From NCBI GenBank assembly GCA_028386065.3, contig JAKUCV010000976.1, forward strand, positions 165,268-229,267: a DNA stretch of 64,000 nucleotides. The letters run 5' to 3'. The stretch comes from Turnera subulata. Its lineage: Eukaryota > Streptophyta > Magnoliopsida > Malpighiales > Passifloraceae. The first letter of the stretch is position 1; the number at the start of each line of letters is the position of its first letter. The position numbers were made by a program, and so were the translations under genes. The notes under the pieces are model-generated. The model had not been told where the DNA came from, did not search any database, and saw only the letters and a program-made list of their open reading frames with translations. Positions 10,880 to 22,724 of this stretch are shown piece by piece.

Positions 10880-11739
10880 GGTGATTGTGATAATAAGGTT
10901 TTGATCATGAATCATTATTGAGGTTATAGCTCATGTGCGGTTGAGGATTTCAAAAATAGGTTTACATTGAGGGTTGACTTCTGAGGTGATCTCGAGTATG
11001 ATGATTCACTTGCTAGTCTGTTAATTATGTGAGGAGGGGTACAGTGATGATGTTTTAAGTTTCTTATCAAATAAATTTTGGTGTTCGTGCTAAGTGTGAC
11101 TTGAGGAGTAGAATATAAGCATGAGTATGAGTTACGAAAGAATGTTTGGGTCTTGAGGAGTCTAAGTTTTGGAATTATAATTATGATATTCCGGTGACGA
11201 TTCGTTTTTAGTGCCTAAGGTATGACCTAGGTTACATACGATTTTGGTTGAAATGGTGTGTGTTAGAGAAAATACAATGAGGTTCAGGTCATGAAATTGA
11301 TTATGGATTTTTGGTTTTGAGGTATTCACAATGGGAGTGATGATCTTGTTACTTAGGTAACAACTTGGGGTTCTGTGTTAGAGGAAATGCGTAACGGATT
11401 AAAGGATTGGATATATTTGGTTGTTTGATGATAAATGAAATGGATTTTAGATTTTGATGTTATTAATGTGGGTCATGGTTAGATAAGACTATTGGGGTTA
11501 ATACTTTGATCCTATGGTCTACGGATCATGTTTGACTTAAGTTCATGTTTGACTTGATATTTCGGAGTTCTAGCTGGGAAAAGGTAAACTTATGTGATTG
11601 ATGGTCATGATGGTTCTACTTGGTGGTTTTGGCCAACGGTATTTTGATACCGGGTGACACTGTTTGTGTCAGTTAAGCACTTGGTTGCTTGACTTCTCTT
11701 GAAATTTCGAGGACGAAATTTTGTTAAGTGGGGTAGTAC
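10880..11739 (+). mobile_element. element B internal region with polypurine tract
   Basis: These 860 bp contain no ORF of note on either strand. The last 40 bases, including TTTCGAGGACGAAATTTT and an AAGTGGGGTAG purine stretch next to the LTR at 11740, are the 3' signature of Tekay/Del-type Gypsy elements. A short interior without protein domains between 3.2-kb LTRs fits a LARD (large non-autonomous LTR element). Confidence 0.75.
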
Positions 11740-14700
11740 TGTAATGCCCTGATTTTTCGTTAATTAATTTTTATGGAATTTTTAAATTTTTGGAATTTAA
11801 ATTCCAACTTTACCCTTGAAGAATTTCCGGAATTTTTGGTCAAGAAAATTAATGTTATTAATTTATTCTTACACGGAAATATTTTATATATGTTGGATTT
11901 AATCCTACTTTCGGATTCTACGGAATTAAATTGTGTTTTAGGGTGCAACACATGGTGTAGTGTAGTTTTGCCAAAAACTACGTAGTTTCGAGAGAGGCCA
12001 AACATAAAACTCAAGCTTGGCCTGCGTTTTGACCAAGGGAAGAGGGTTGACCGCGCCTACGACCAAAACGACGTCGTTTTGGTCCCGGCCGAAACCAACC
12101 CTAACCCTAGGTACAAAACCCATCCTTTTCTCTCCTTCTCCTCTCTTGTTTCTCTTTTCTTCTCCTCCGAATGGCTGCCTCACTTTCTCTACTTTCTCTC
12201 TTTACTTCTCTTCCTCAAATCCTCTCTCCTTTGAAATCAACCGAGGCCACCATCATCTCTGCTCCTCTTCCTCCTTGTTTTCTCTTCCTGCTTCCTACTT
12301 CTCTTTGAGCCGCCACAGCATATCACACCTCACCATCGGTAATCGCTGCCGCCATTACAAACCGGGGGAGAACCAGACGGGTCGACTCGACGGCGGGCTG
12401 GGCTTTGGTCCGTCGTCCAGGTGTGAGAAACCCGAGGAGGACGAACGACAGAGGACCCGAGGCGTGTGAACTCGAACCTGCCGCCATCGTCATTCATGCG
12501 CCGTCGTCTGGTCCGGTGAGCCAACGAGCCAATTCCTTTCCTCTTGTTTTCTTCTTCTTCTTTTCTCTGTTTCGGGTTTTGATTGGAGTTTTGTGCGTGT
12601 TGTGCTTTGTCGTTGGTGTTACCTGCTTGTGCTCGGACGATGGCGGGTCTGCGTGTGTGGCGGTTGTCCTGTGGCGGTGATTGCCGTGCCTTGTGCGGTG
12701 GTCGAGGCGGCGGTGGACTCGTGTGTTGTTGGGTCATTGGTGGTTTGTTGTTTTGTTGGTGAACGGGCTCGTGGTGTCAGTGGAGGCCGATGTTGGTTCG
12801 GGTGCGGTTACGGGATACTCTTCGCGTCGCCGCCTCCTGTTCTCGGGTAAGCATCGTCGTCCTCAATTTTCTCTTCCCCTTTTTCCTTTGCTCCCCGTGT
12901 TGATAGCTTTTGTTGTGGTTGTTTATGGGGTGTTCGGGTCTGGGTTCGGAGGCGGATGGGGTGTGCAGTGACGTGGGTAGTTTGTTCTTCGGTAGTGGAC
13001 AGAACCGAGGCGAGGGCAGATTGTTCCGGTGAGTAACTCCAGTGATTGCCACGGTGTCCCAATTCGCTTGATTATGTTTATGTGCTTAAGGAGTTGTGTG
13101 ATGTTAGATTGTGTTTTGTTGAAAAGGACATAAGTGTGGGTGTGCTTTTCGGGATGTAGGAAGTTCTCCGGCAACTTGGGGTCTTTTCCGGCGATGCTGT
13201 GGCCGGAATTCGGCGAAAGGGTTACTGTTCCGGCGAGCATCAAGAGTCGGCATTAAATGGTAAATTCCCGACGAAGCCTGTAATCTAATTCTGTACAAGT
13301 CATGTACTAGTTGTGCATTTTTATCGATGTATCTAAAAATAATGGACTTAGTGGAAAACGAGTGTGGCACGGTGAGAAGTGCGTGGCCGGAATATATATC
13401 CGACGCACATAATATCTTTCGGCCGGAAAGGTCGGGGCTCGGGAGCTCGATTAATGTGATTAAGTGAACGGGCCGGGCCTAGACCCAAGTTATGCCATGT
13501 TAAGGATATATGGGCTTTAGGCCCAAGGACTATTATAGATACGGGCTATAGGCCCAATAAGGTAATAAATTTAAAATGGGCTTTAGGCCCAATAACTTTA
13601 AATGAAATGGGCTTTAGGCCCAGTGACTTTAATTGATGTGGGTTTAGGCCCTGTGAACCGTTAATCGAGATAAATAATTGAACTTAAGCAAACTTTTGGT
13701 CTCGGGCTAAGTTATGGGATTTGTCGAGCTAAGACTGGGCTTAAGGACTAAAAGATTTCATGTCGGTTAATTGTTTTGGAATATAAAGTGGTGTTGTTTG
13801 TTTGTTCTTTAATGCTGTATGCATGCTTGCCTGATGTGCTGATGTTGTTAATTGTAAAGTGTATATATTGATGATATCTTTGATGCGGTATGCCTGATTA
13901 AGTGAATTGTGTGACGGTGTAATATGATATGCCAGTTGAGCATGTTTGTTTGTTATGCTAAATAACATGATTTAAGGATTTGTGTTTGTGTGGTGGACTG
14001 TCGGCTGGAGGCCCGGACTTGAAAATAAGATATGAAATTCCACACAACACTGTTGAATCATAACGTATGGTACAACTCTTAAAGAATAAATGAGAATAAC
14101 GAATTGTAATAAAGTCTACTGTGGGGCTGTTGACCGGTTGGTTCGAGCAGGAAGTAATACCCCTCGGGATGGCATGCGGGTTTGCATGTGGGCCTGTGAT
14201 GGCCGATTCTACCTCTTTCTTTCTATCTCCCCCTTTCTACCTCCCTCTTTCTCTCTGTCTCTCTCTCTCTCTCTGGATATGTTTGGGCTTCGTGCCTGGT
14301 TTATTTGGGCTTATGCCTGGTTGTCTCATGAGACGGGACCGAGCTCGACGCACACAGTAGAGGGCCCTAATAAGATACTTAACCATAATAACAAAGATAA
14401 TAACATAAGTAATGACAAGTGATGGTATGTAGTCTGATGATGTCTTGCTCTGCGCATTGAGGTTGTTGTTGTTTGATGCCGGTGTAATTGTAGTTGATTT
14501 GTAATTGTATATTATTGTTTTACTTGTCTGCGGTGAGACAGTGGTTGGTCTCACCCCCTCACAGTTTTACACAGGTTAGCTGATCGATGATCAGAAGAGC
14601 GTATCTGCAGGTGGCGATGCTTTCCTCCTCGGGTCGGATCCATAGGGTGCATTACATTCATATTTGTTTATGTATTTGTTTTCCGCTGCATACTCAAATT

Positions 14701-14913
14701 GTATTACTTATTGTATGATATATTGTGTAATTATATGATGATTATCTTATTTGTGTTGTATGCCGGAAAGAAGGGCATTTTGGTCACTTCACATGCTATA
14801 CATTCTTTAATGAATAATTTGGGATACGGGTGTCCCGGGAATGATAAGAACAATTTGGTCAATCTATAAATAATTTATTATTTAAATTAATAAATTGGGA
14901 CACGGGCGTTTCA
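11740..14913 (+). mobile_element. element B 3' LTR
   Basis: TGTAATGCCC...GGGCGTTTCA, 3,174 bp. It contains the palindrome at 12061-12084, an altered TATA (TACAAAA) and the GGGCTTTAGGCCC array at 13512-13651, and lacks about 180 bp present in the 5' LTR. The five bases outside (AGACT) do not match those before the 5' LTR (TCATC), so the original insertion site has been altered or the two LTRs come from different insertions. Confidence 0.85.
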
Positions 14914-15460
14914 AGACTTATATGGTTACATTTGGAAGGCTAATGGTACATTGAAAGTTTTACTACTTTGACAATGTGGCGCCACAGTTTATAATGGTAT
15001 TCAAATTATTGTTTTGGAAAATATCTTTAAAGGAATGAATTGAGCAAGTTTTGCATTAGTACCGTTTAGCCTATCCATTTGTACCGTGGCAGAAGTGATA
15101 GATAGTTGAGAGAACTATAATCTACAAGATTGCGATTGAGTCGCCAAGGCATGTGAAATAGATTGGTGTGAGAATTACGAGTGCAGAAAGCATGATGAAT
15201 TGAGGTACCACAATTCGGGAGGAATTTAAAAGCTAGGGTAGAACTTGGGTATGGATTTCGAGGTAAACAAGTCGGAGATATATTGGATTGAGTTATGGTT
15301 GAATGATAAAGGTAGAGCTTGAAAAGAATGAGGAACAATAGGATGGCATATGGGTATATTTAGGAAGATGATCGAAAATTACATATAAGGATTGGTGTTA
15401 TCTTTGAGATTATAGTGACACCTGAATTTTGAGGACGAAATTCTTTGAAGGAAGGGATGA
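14914..15460 (+). mobile_element. element A internal region, right part, with polypurine tract
   Basis: Non-coding on both strands. It ends in GAATTTTGAGGACGAAATTCT and the purine run GAAGGAAGGGATGA directly before the 3' LTR, the same Tekay-type 3' signature as element B. Confidence 0.75.
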
Positions 15461-17840
15461 TGTCATACCCCAGGTACCCCCTAGACTATAGAGAAGTATT
15501 TACATGAAGAGAGTCGGGCGTTGCTTGTCCTCCCGTGACGTTCGTGTAGGTTGGATACTATATTCGGGAGTTTGTGAGGGATGTTCATATTAAAAGTTGG
15601 TATAGGTTAGGTTATGGCTTGGTGATATGTGTTGATGTTAGATTGAGATGAGATGGTTAGCATAGGCTCGGACTAGTGCACTCAAGTGGATTCGTAGTGA
15701 TCCGATGGAACGGTTGGCCTAGTTTGGTGTCCCGATTGCTTGACTTGTCTAATGGGCCAATAATTGGTCAGAAAAGATAGGAATGTGATTAGTTGGTGTA
15801 ATGGATTCATTAGAGGCACGATTGGCCAATGGAGATATCGGTTGGCTCGATTTGGTGCGAAATAGTGCACAACCGGGGCAATGGTGTGCCCGTCGGTGCG
15901 CAATTGGGCTCGATGAGGGTAAATACGTAATTGGCCAAACCGACCAATCAGAATGAGACGTGTGGCTCGGGAATAAGCCTCTGGTGGTTTGGGTGTGCAA
16001 GCTAGCAGGTTGGTTGCCACACACCAATTGGATGGAAAATAAGCACGAGGTGGCAATTTAGGTGCAAGTGGCACCTAGTTGTGTGTTGGTGGCAATTGGG
16101 GTGGTGACTCACCTACTTGGGCAGGGATTAAGAGGTGAAAACAAGCACCTCTCCCTATCACTTATCACACCAATTCGTCCTGAGTCTTGAGAGGGGAAAG
16201 AGAGAAGATAAAGGGTGAAAGAGAGAAAGACGAGAGTGAGCCAAAGGGGGTTCTGCTCTCGGCCAGACAGACCCCTGGCCACTAAAATAGAGATTCCGGC
16301 CAAACCACCGGTTCGAATTAAGTGAAACCAAATCCCAGAGTTAGCTAACTTCTATAGCGTTAATTGGGCACCAGTTTGGTGGATTGGGGAGCTGAACTGA
16401 GAGAGTTATGCGCTCTCCAAGTTCACTGTTCTGCAGCAGACCTGCTGCTAGACCCCAAGTTGATGTAGGAGCCATAACTGGAGTTAGAGAGCTTCGAATT
16501 GAGTTTTTTTGGTGGCTCTGGAAAGCTAAGGGACAAGTCTACAACTTTTATGTTTATTTCCAAGGCTGCATCGGCCTGTAGCATCCTGTTTAATCTCAGT
16601 GAAGTTTCTATTGGTGCAGGGCAGCTTCTGACCAAATTGAGAAAAGAAAAGTGTTGTGGGTAGGATTGTGTTTCACAAGCTATTATTGCTGTAGATTGAT
16701 TATGATGTCTAATTGTGTGTTTAAAACAGGGACTATGGTTCCAAGAGGCCTAAAGGCTGTAAAGGAGAGGAATTGGTTTAGGAATACCTAGGTGATGGTA
16801 AGTAAGTTTGTTATGCGAGTAGTGATTACTAGTGCCCCATTGCTGGGCGGAAGGCTCCTTTATTGCATGCTTGAGTGCATGAATACTTGTTGTATGGGCA
16901 TGCTGGTACACTCTTCACTGTTTGGTGCATATTGTAGTGTGTTGGTTATCATTGGCCAATTATACATATTGTTGGCTAGTTCCTGCTCATTGATGGTTAT
17001 TGTGGCTTGATGAAGCATAGTTGAGTTAGTTGGTCATTTTGGGGTATTAGTGCATTTTGCTGACTATATGGTGGATGATGGTTATGGTATATGGGTGTGG
17101 TCTATTTGATGCTTCGATTACTCATGTTCTTGATGCACTTGGTGCTTGATGTGAATAGATTGGTTGCATTGCACATGTTGTGCCTGTTATTGCATTCCAT
17201 CACTTGGATGCGCATGTGTTTGAGGACCACTGGCCAGTTGGGAGATGGTGCAAAGGTAGTGCATAAGAAGATGTTTGCACTTACCATGTTGATGATTATT
17301 TGACGGGCCTTGCGGTGCTAGATGGCCGCTTGGAGTAAAATGGTCGTGCTTGTTCCGTGCCGTGAGTGCCCGGTATTTGTGCATTATGCATTACTGTATG
17401 TGTTGAATGACTGTGTGTTGCCCATGTCCAGCCTTGTGCATAGTATGTGGTTGCTCCCCATGTCTTACAGGTGCCAGAATGAGAGTTTGGGAAGTAGGTT
17501 GATGGGTATAGCCGAGTCGGTCTTCTTTAATTATATTATTGTATTATTTTTGCATGGAGGTTGTGTCATTGTAAAGTGAGAGTTAGTGCCCCTTGTAGCA
17601 ACGGTTTAATGACACTAGTGAAGTTGTCTTTATCAATGAGTCTTGGTAATTTTTATCATCTTTATTGCCTTTGCATTTGTTGTTGTTGCTTCCTTTTATA
17701 CTGCGCATTTTCTTGGTTGGTGACCCGCCGAGCAGAGGCAATGAGCTTTTGGTTGTGTCGATGAAAGGCCTTTGGGTGCCTTGTGGCACGTAGTGGGTGC
17801 ACATGGCACCTGGTCGGTCGCGCTTAGTGGGGGCGTGACA
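15461..17840 (+). mobile_element. element A 3' LTR
   Basis: TGTCATACCCC...GGGGGCGTGACA, 2,380 bp, collinear with 2581-4620. Its right end cuts the integrase reading frame of the Athila-like element at 17841, showing that element A inserted into Athila. The right flanking bases are GCCAC; the left counterpart is not visible. Confidence 0.85.
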
Positions 17841-20800
17841 GCCACCTTGTGTCTGATCCCATACTTCGCACCACCATCACTGATTATGGCTCTAGGTGTT
17901 CCAAATCGAGTGAAGATATTTTTCTTCAAGAACCGTGTCACTACCCTAGCTTCATTCGTTGGGGAGGCAACAACCTCGACCCATTTGGAAACATAATCCA
18001 CAGGCACCAAGATGTAGTGGTTCCCATATGAACCTGTGAATGGTCCCATGAAGTCAATTCCCCAAATGTCAAACAGCTCTACCTCTAGTATGCCTTGCTG
18101 TGGCATTTCTTGCCTCCATGAGAGGTTCCCTGTTCGTTGGCATTCCTTGCAAGCTATCACCCAATTGCGCGCATCCTTGAACAAAGTAGGCCAATATAGG
18201 CCATCTTGTAAGACTTTTGAGGCTGTCCTGGTTACACCATGGTATCCTCCGTACTGTACATTATGGCAACCGTGTAGGACCTATGCCACTTCTTCTTCAG
18301 GAATGCATCTTCTGATTATCCCATCACCACACCTTCTAAATAGTAGGGGCTCGTCCAAAAGGTAGTTCTTTATGTCAGCGAAGAACTTCTTCCTCTGAGA
18401 ATAACTCAGATTAACTCGGATCAGGGGGAGTGCTCCACAGGCTAAGAAATTGACAATTTCTGCATACCACGGCATGAGCCTGTGAGTGACACTGTGGATG
18501 GTTGCAATGAGGCTGTCGTCTAGGAGGTGGTCATCAATGAGCATGTCCTCTCTCGGCATGTGCTCTGGTGGTAGTCTGGATAGGTGGTCAGCTGCTATGT
18601 TCTCTGCACCTTTCTTGTCCCGGATCTCCAAGTCAAACTCCTAAAGTTGGAGTATCCACCTCAGGAGTCTTGGCTTGGTTTCCTTCTTCGTCAGCAAGTA
18701 CTTCAAGGCGGAGTGATCGGTGTGTATGATGACCTTGGAACCCAGCAAGTATGCCCGAAATTTCCCAATGGCAAAGACTACTGCCAAGAGTTCTTTCTCA
18801 GTGGTAGCATAGTTGACTTGTGCTTCATCTAGAGTTCGGCTTGCATAATAAATTGCATGAAGTTTGTTGTCCTTGCTCAGTCCGAGCACAGCCCCTACAG
18901 CATGGTCACTGGCATCACACATAATCTCAAAAGGCTAACTCCAATCTAGGGGCTGAATGATTGGGGCTGTGGTCAATGCTGTTTTGATCCTGTGAAAAGC
19001 ATCTAAACAAGATTCATCAAATACAAATTCGGCATCTTTACTAAGGAGATTCGCCAAAGGTTTTGCAATCTTTGAGAAGTCCTTAATAAAGCGCCTATAA
19101 AAACCTACATGACCAAGAAAAGCTCGAATTGCCTTAACAGAATTAGGAGGAGGAAGTTTTTCAATTATGAGAATTTTGGCTTGGTTTACCTCAATTCCAC
19201 GCCCTGAAATTTTGTGCCCAAGGACAATTCCTTCAGTCACCATGAAATGACACTTTTCCCAATTAAGAACAAGGTTAACAGCCTCACACCGTGCTAGCAC
19301 TATTTCATGGTTAGCCAAACAAATATCGAAAGAAGTACCATAGACAGAGAAATCTTCTATGAATACCTCCATTATATGCTCTATCAGGTCATGGAATATG
19401 GCAATCATACAATGCTGAAATGTGGCAGGGGTGTTGCACAAACAAAATGGCATGCGCCTATATGCAAATGTGCCATAAGGGCATGTAAATGTTGTTTTCT
19501 CCTGATCACTTGGGTGGATTGGGATTTGGAAGAATCCAGAGTATCCATCCAAGTAGTAAAAATGCGTATGCTTGGCAAGTCTTTTTAGTATTTGATCAAT
19601 GAATGGAAAAGGAAAATGGTCCTTTCTAGTAGTCTTGTTAAGCTTTCTATAGTCTATACACATTCTCCAGCCCGTGACTGTCCTAGTTGGTATGAGTTCT
19701 TCCTTTTCATTTTTTACAACTGTCATTCCTCCCTTCTTAGGAACTACATGCACGGCACTAACCCAAGGACTATCTGAAATTGGATAAATTATCCCAGCAT
19801 CTAATAGTTTCAAGATTTCCTTTTTAACCACTTCTTTCATGTTCTCATTTAATCTCCTTTGTGGTTCTATTACGGGTTTGTTGCCTTCTTCCAAAAGAAT
19901 ACGATGCATGCAAAGGTTAGGGCTGATACCTGTGTGATCGTCAATGGGGTAGCCTACTGCCTTTCCGTGTTTGTTGACTACAGTGCGTACCTTGTCTTCT
20001 TCCTCCTGCGAAAGGTCAGCTCTAAAAATAATGGGAAATGAAGAGGCTTCAGGGTTTAAGTGGATATACCTGAGGTTGTGTGGTAGAGGTTTCATTTCTA
20101 CCCTTGGTGCCTCTTTCGCAAGTTCTGGTCAAGCGGATACTGTGACAGGCTCTGAAACAGCATCAGGGACAGGCTCAGAGACTGCATCAATCTGTGGTTC
20201 TGTAGCATGGGCCTGTGCGTCAATTCTTGGCTCTGTTTCTTCTGCCAGAAATCTTACTACCTCCTTCAGGGCCGTTTCATCTCCTTCAATGAGTCTATTG
20301 ACTAGGCAACCCAGCAGCTCATCTTCGTGTGTCTCCATGAGTTGGGATGCCTTGACAAGCACATCAATAGGGTCTGGCACAACATCAACCATGCAATACT
20401 GTCCTGCTCCAAACTCATTCCTCTGTGCCTTCTGGACATTGAACTCTACTGTCTCCTCTCCAAGTCGCAATGTCAATGTTCCATTAGTGCAGTCGATCAT
20501 GGCTCCTGCTGTGGCTAAGAACGGACGTCCAAAAATGATGGGTGTCTTTCCATCCTCTGTCATGTTCATCACCACAAAATCTACAGGGATGAAGAAGTTG
20601 CCAACCTTGACTGGAACATCCTCCAACACCCCCACAGGGTATACAAGTGCGCGATCAGCGAGCTGAATGGTCATCCTCGTGGGTTTGATGTCTCCCAGGC
20701 ACATGTTCTGGGTAATGGAGAGTGGTAACAGTCTGACACTAGCCCCTAGATCGTACAGGGCTCCTTCAATCTTTTTGTCCCCGATGTTGCAAGGTATTGT

Positions 20801-21043
20801 GAAGCTCCCTAGGTCTGTACATTTTCTAGGTGGATGGTGGTGAATGAGGGCACTCCCCTGGGCTGTCATGGCTATAGTCTCAATGTCATCAATGGTTCTT
20901 TTCTTCGTCAGAATATCCTTAAGGAATTTGGCATATGAAGGCATTTGTGTAACCACATCACTGAAGGGCATATTGACATATAACTTACTCAGCATCTCCT
21001 TGAACTTTCGGAATTGCTTCTCCAGTTTGGATTTGTGGTACAC
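17841..21043 (-). pseudogene. Athila-like Gypsy protease-RT-RNase H-integrase (decayed)
   Basis: One minus-strand frame carries, in order: a retropepsin (20129-21043, 'LYDLGASVRLLPLS' and 'IIFGRPFLATAGAMIDC'), RT (18935-20095), RNase H (18641-18922, '[14 protein letters not shown]' and '[10 protein letters not shown]') and the start of integrase with an H2C2-type region and 'ISDGG' (17841-18184). These motifs are typical of the Athila lineage. In-frame stops sit at 18935-18937, 18641-18643 and 18281-18283. The RT active site reads FIEDF rather than the usual F(M/V)DDF, and a short deletion follows ISDGG. The frame ends at element A's LTR. It cannot make a working enzyme. Confidence 0.85.
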
Positions 21044-22373
21044 CTCTGGGTATGAGAGCAGAGGTTGATAAGAAAGAACGGTCTGAGCTGCTTCTCAACT
21101 CTTCTTATGCTCACAGCCTCAGGAACAGGCTCAGACACGGACTCAGTCTGTGCCTGCACTATTTGTCCACATCTGGATGTCGATGCTTGTTGCTCTTCAG
21201 TCTGAGGCGGTTTTGGTACTGTGTCTCTCAACTCCTTCCCACTATGAAGTGTTACAGCCATGACATGCTCGTTTCTTGGGTTCTCTATTGGTTTTCCTGG
21301 GAGAGCTCCTTGTTGGCTAGGGGACATAGAAGCTTGTTGGGCAATTTGGTTTTCCAGAATTCTATTCTGGGATTTGAGTTGGCTGATCTCCTCGCTTATT
21401 TTATTCTGTTTTTTCAGGATGGACTGTAGCATGGTCATCATGTCGGTGTTTTTACCTTACTGTCCACCTTGGTTCTACCTTTGGTACTGTGGCTGTCCTC
21501 CCTGGTTCTGTCTCTGGTACTAGGCCTGTTGTGGAATTCTTTCTTCGGTCGACCCCTTCCAAGAAAAGTTTAGATGATTTCTCCAGGATGGATTATAAGT
21601 GTTCCCATATGGGCCTGCTTCTGCTGGATATAGTGAGCTTACTCAGAATCAGATTCGGTAAAGAGTGGGCAACTTGATGTACTGTGAGGTCCTCCACAGC
21701 CTTCACAGTCTGGGGATGTGGCTGAGGCTGTCTTGACTTGAGCAGCCCCTAGTTGCTTTCTGAGGGCTTCTATCTCTGCCTCAAGCTTAATTACTCTGTC
21801 TATACCAATTATTCCAGAGGATTTGACTCCCCTGACTTGGGTCTTTCTCTTGGACAAAGCCTCTAGAATGGCTACTCCATCATTATAGTCCTTGTCCAAG
21901 AATGCACCATTGGCCATCTTGTCCAAGGTGTTCTGATCTTCATCACATAGGACGCAATAGAATTGTTCTAGCTGTACGGCCTAATCATTTTGGTGGTTTG
22001 GGCATCTCCTAAGTAATCCCTTGAAACGCTCCCAAGCATCACTAATTGATTCATCATAGCGTTGAGAGAAACCAATGAGCTGCTGCCTTAAACTTGCAGC
22101 TTTACTGGAGGGATGGTACTCCTTCAAGAAAGCTCTGACTAGACTGTCCCAGTCAGTGAAATGGCATGCTTCATGGTTGTTGAGCCATTCGAAAGCTGCA
22201 TCTCTGAGTGAGAAAGAGAATACTCTCATGTATAGCTGCTCCTTGGTCATCCCTGTTATGTTCACTGTACTGCACACTCGCAGGAAGTTTTGCAAGTGCG
22301 AGTTTGGATCTTCAGAGGGTGTGCCTCCAAAGGTACGCCTTTCCAGCATGCTCAGCTGATCTCACACAGAGCA
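20989..22373 (-). pseudogene. Athila-like gag (decayed)
   Basis: Gag is split over two frames. 21981-22349 encodes the capsid core ('DPNSHLQNFLRVCSTVNI', 'FSLRDAAFEWLNNHE'). After a stop the same frame gives 21639-21926 with a cysteine-rich 'CEGCGGPHSTSSCP' knuckle. 20989-21441, in another frame, gives a coiled-coil-like stretch and a Ser/Glu/Pro-rich linker ('SVSEPVPEAVS') leading into the protease. At least one frameshift and two stops are present. The linker is where the AGGCTGAGCCT-type word occurs within coding sequence. Confidence 0.75.
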
Positions 22374-22696
22374 TCTACATCTGGAATGGCTATGCTGTTG
22401 TGGATGGTGGTGGTTGGTGGTTGCAGGAGCTGGGACATGGGGATGTAGGGTCGAACAGGCTGAGTCTGTTCAATGCCCTGTTGCGCTTCTTCATTGGGTC
22501 TGTCCGCTATGTTTTGTTGCTTTTGCTTGCGAATCTGGCGGGTTGTCTTTTAGATCTCCTGGTGGAAGATTAGAGCTGGTTGCTTGCTCCTGGTTTGGGG
22601 CATGACCAACTAAAAACTTCGAACTTTGGAAAAAAAAAAAGGGGATAAGTAATAAAAAGCTTAATAAATCAAATAAAAAGCAATAGAATCAAGCGT

Positions 22697-22717
22697 CAGT
22701 CCACGGCAACGGCGCCA
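22697..22717 (-). other. Athila primer-binding site (Asp-tRNA type)
   Basis: On the minus strand TGGCGCCGTTGCCGTGGACT starts at 22716, just downstream of the LTR end at 22725. This is the classic Athila PBS, complementary to tRNA-Asp. Between it and gag (22374-22696) there is an A-rich leader with no ORF of interest. Confidence 0.85.
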
Positions 22718-22724
22718 AAAACTT

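Noticed and set aside
10349..10921. ORFs across the N gap
   Set aside because: They consist almost entirely of unknown residues.
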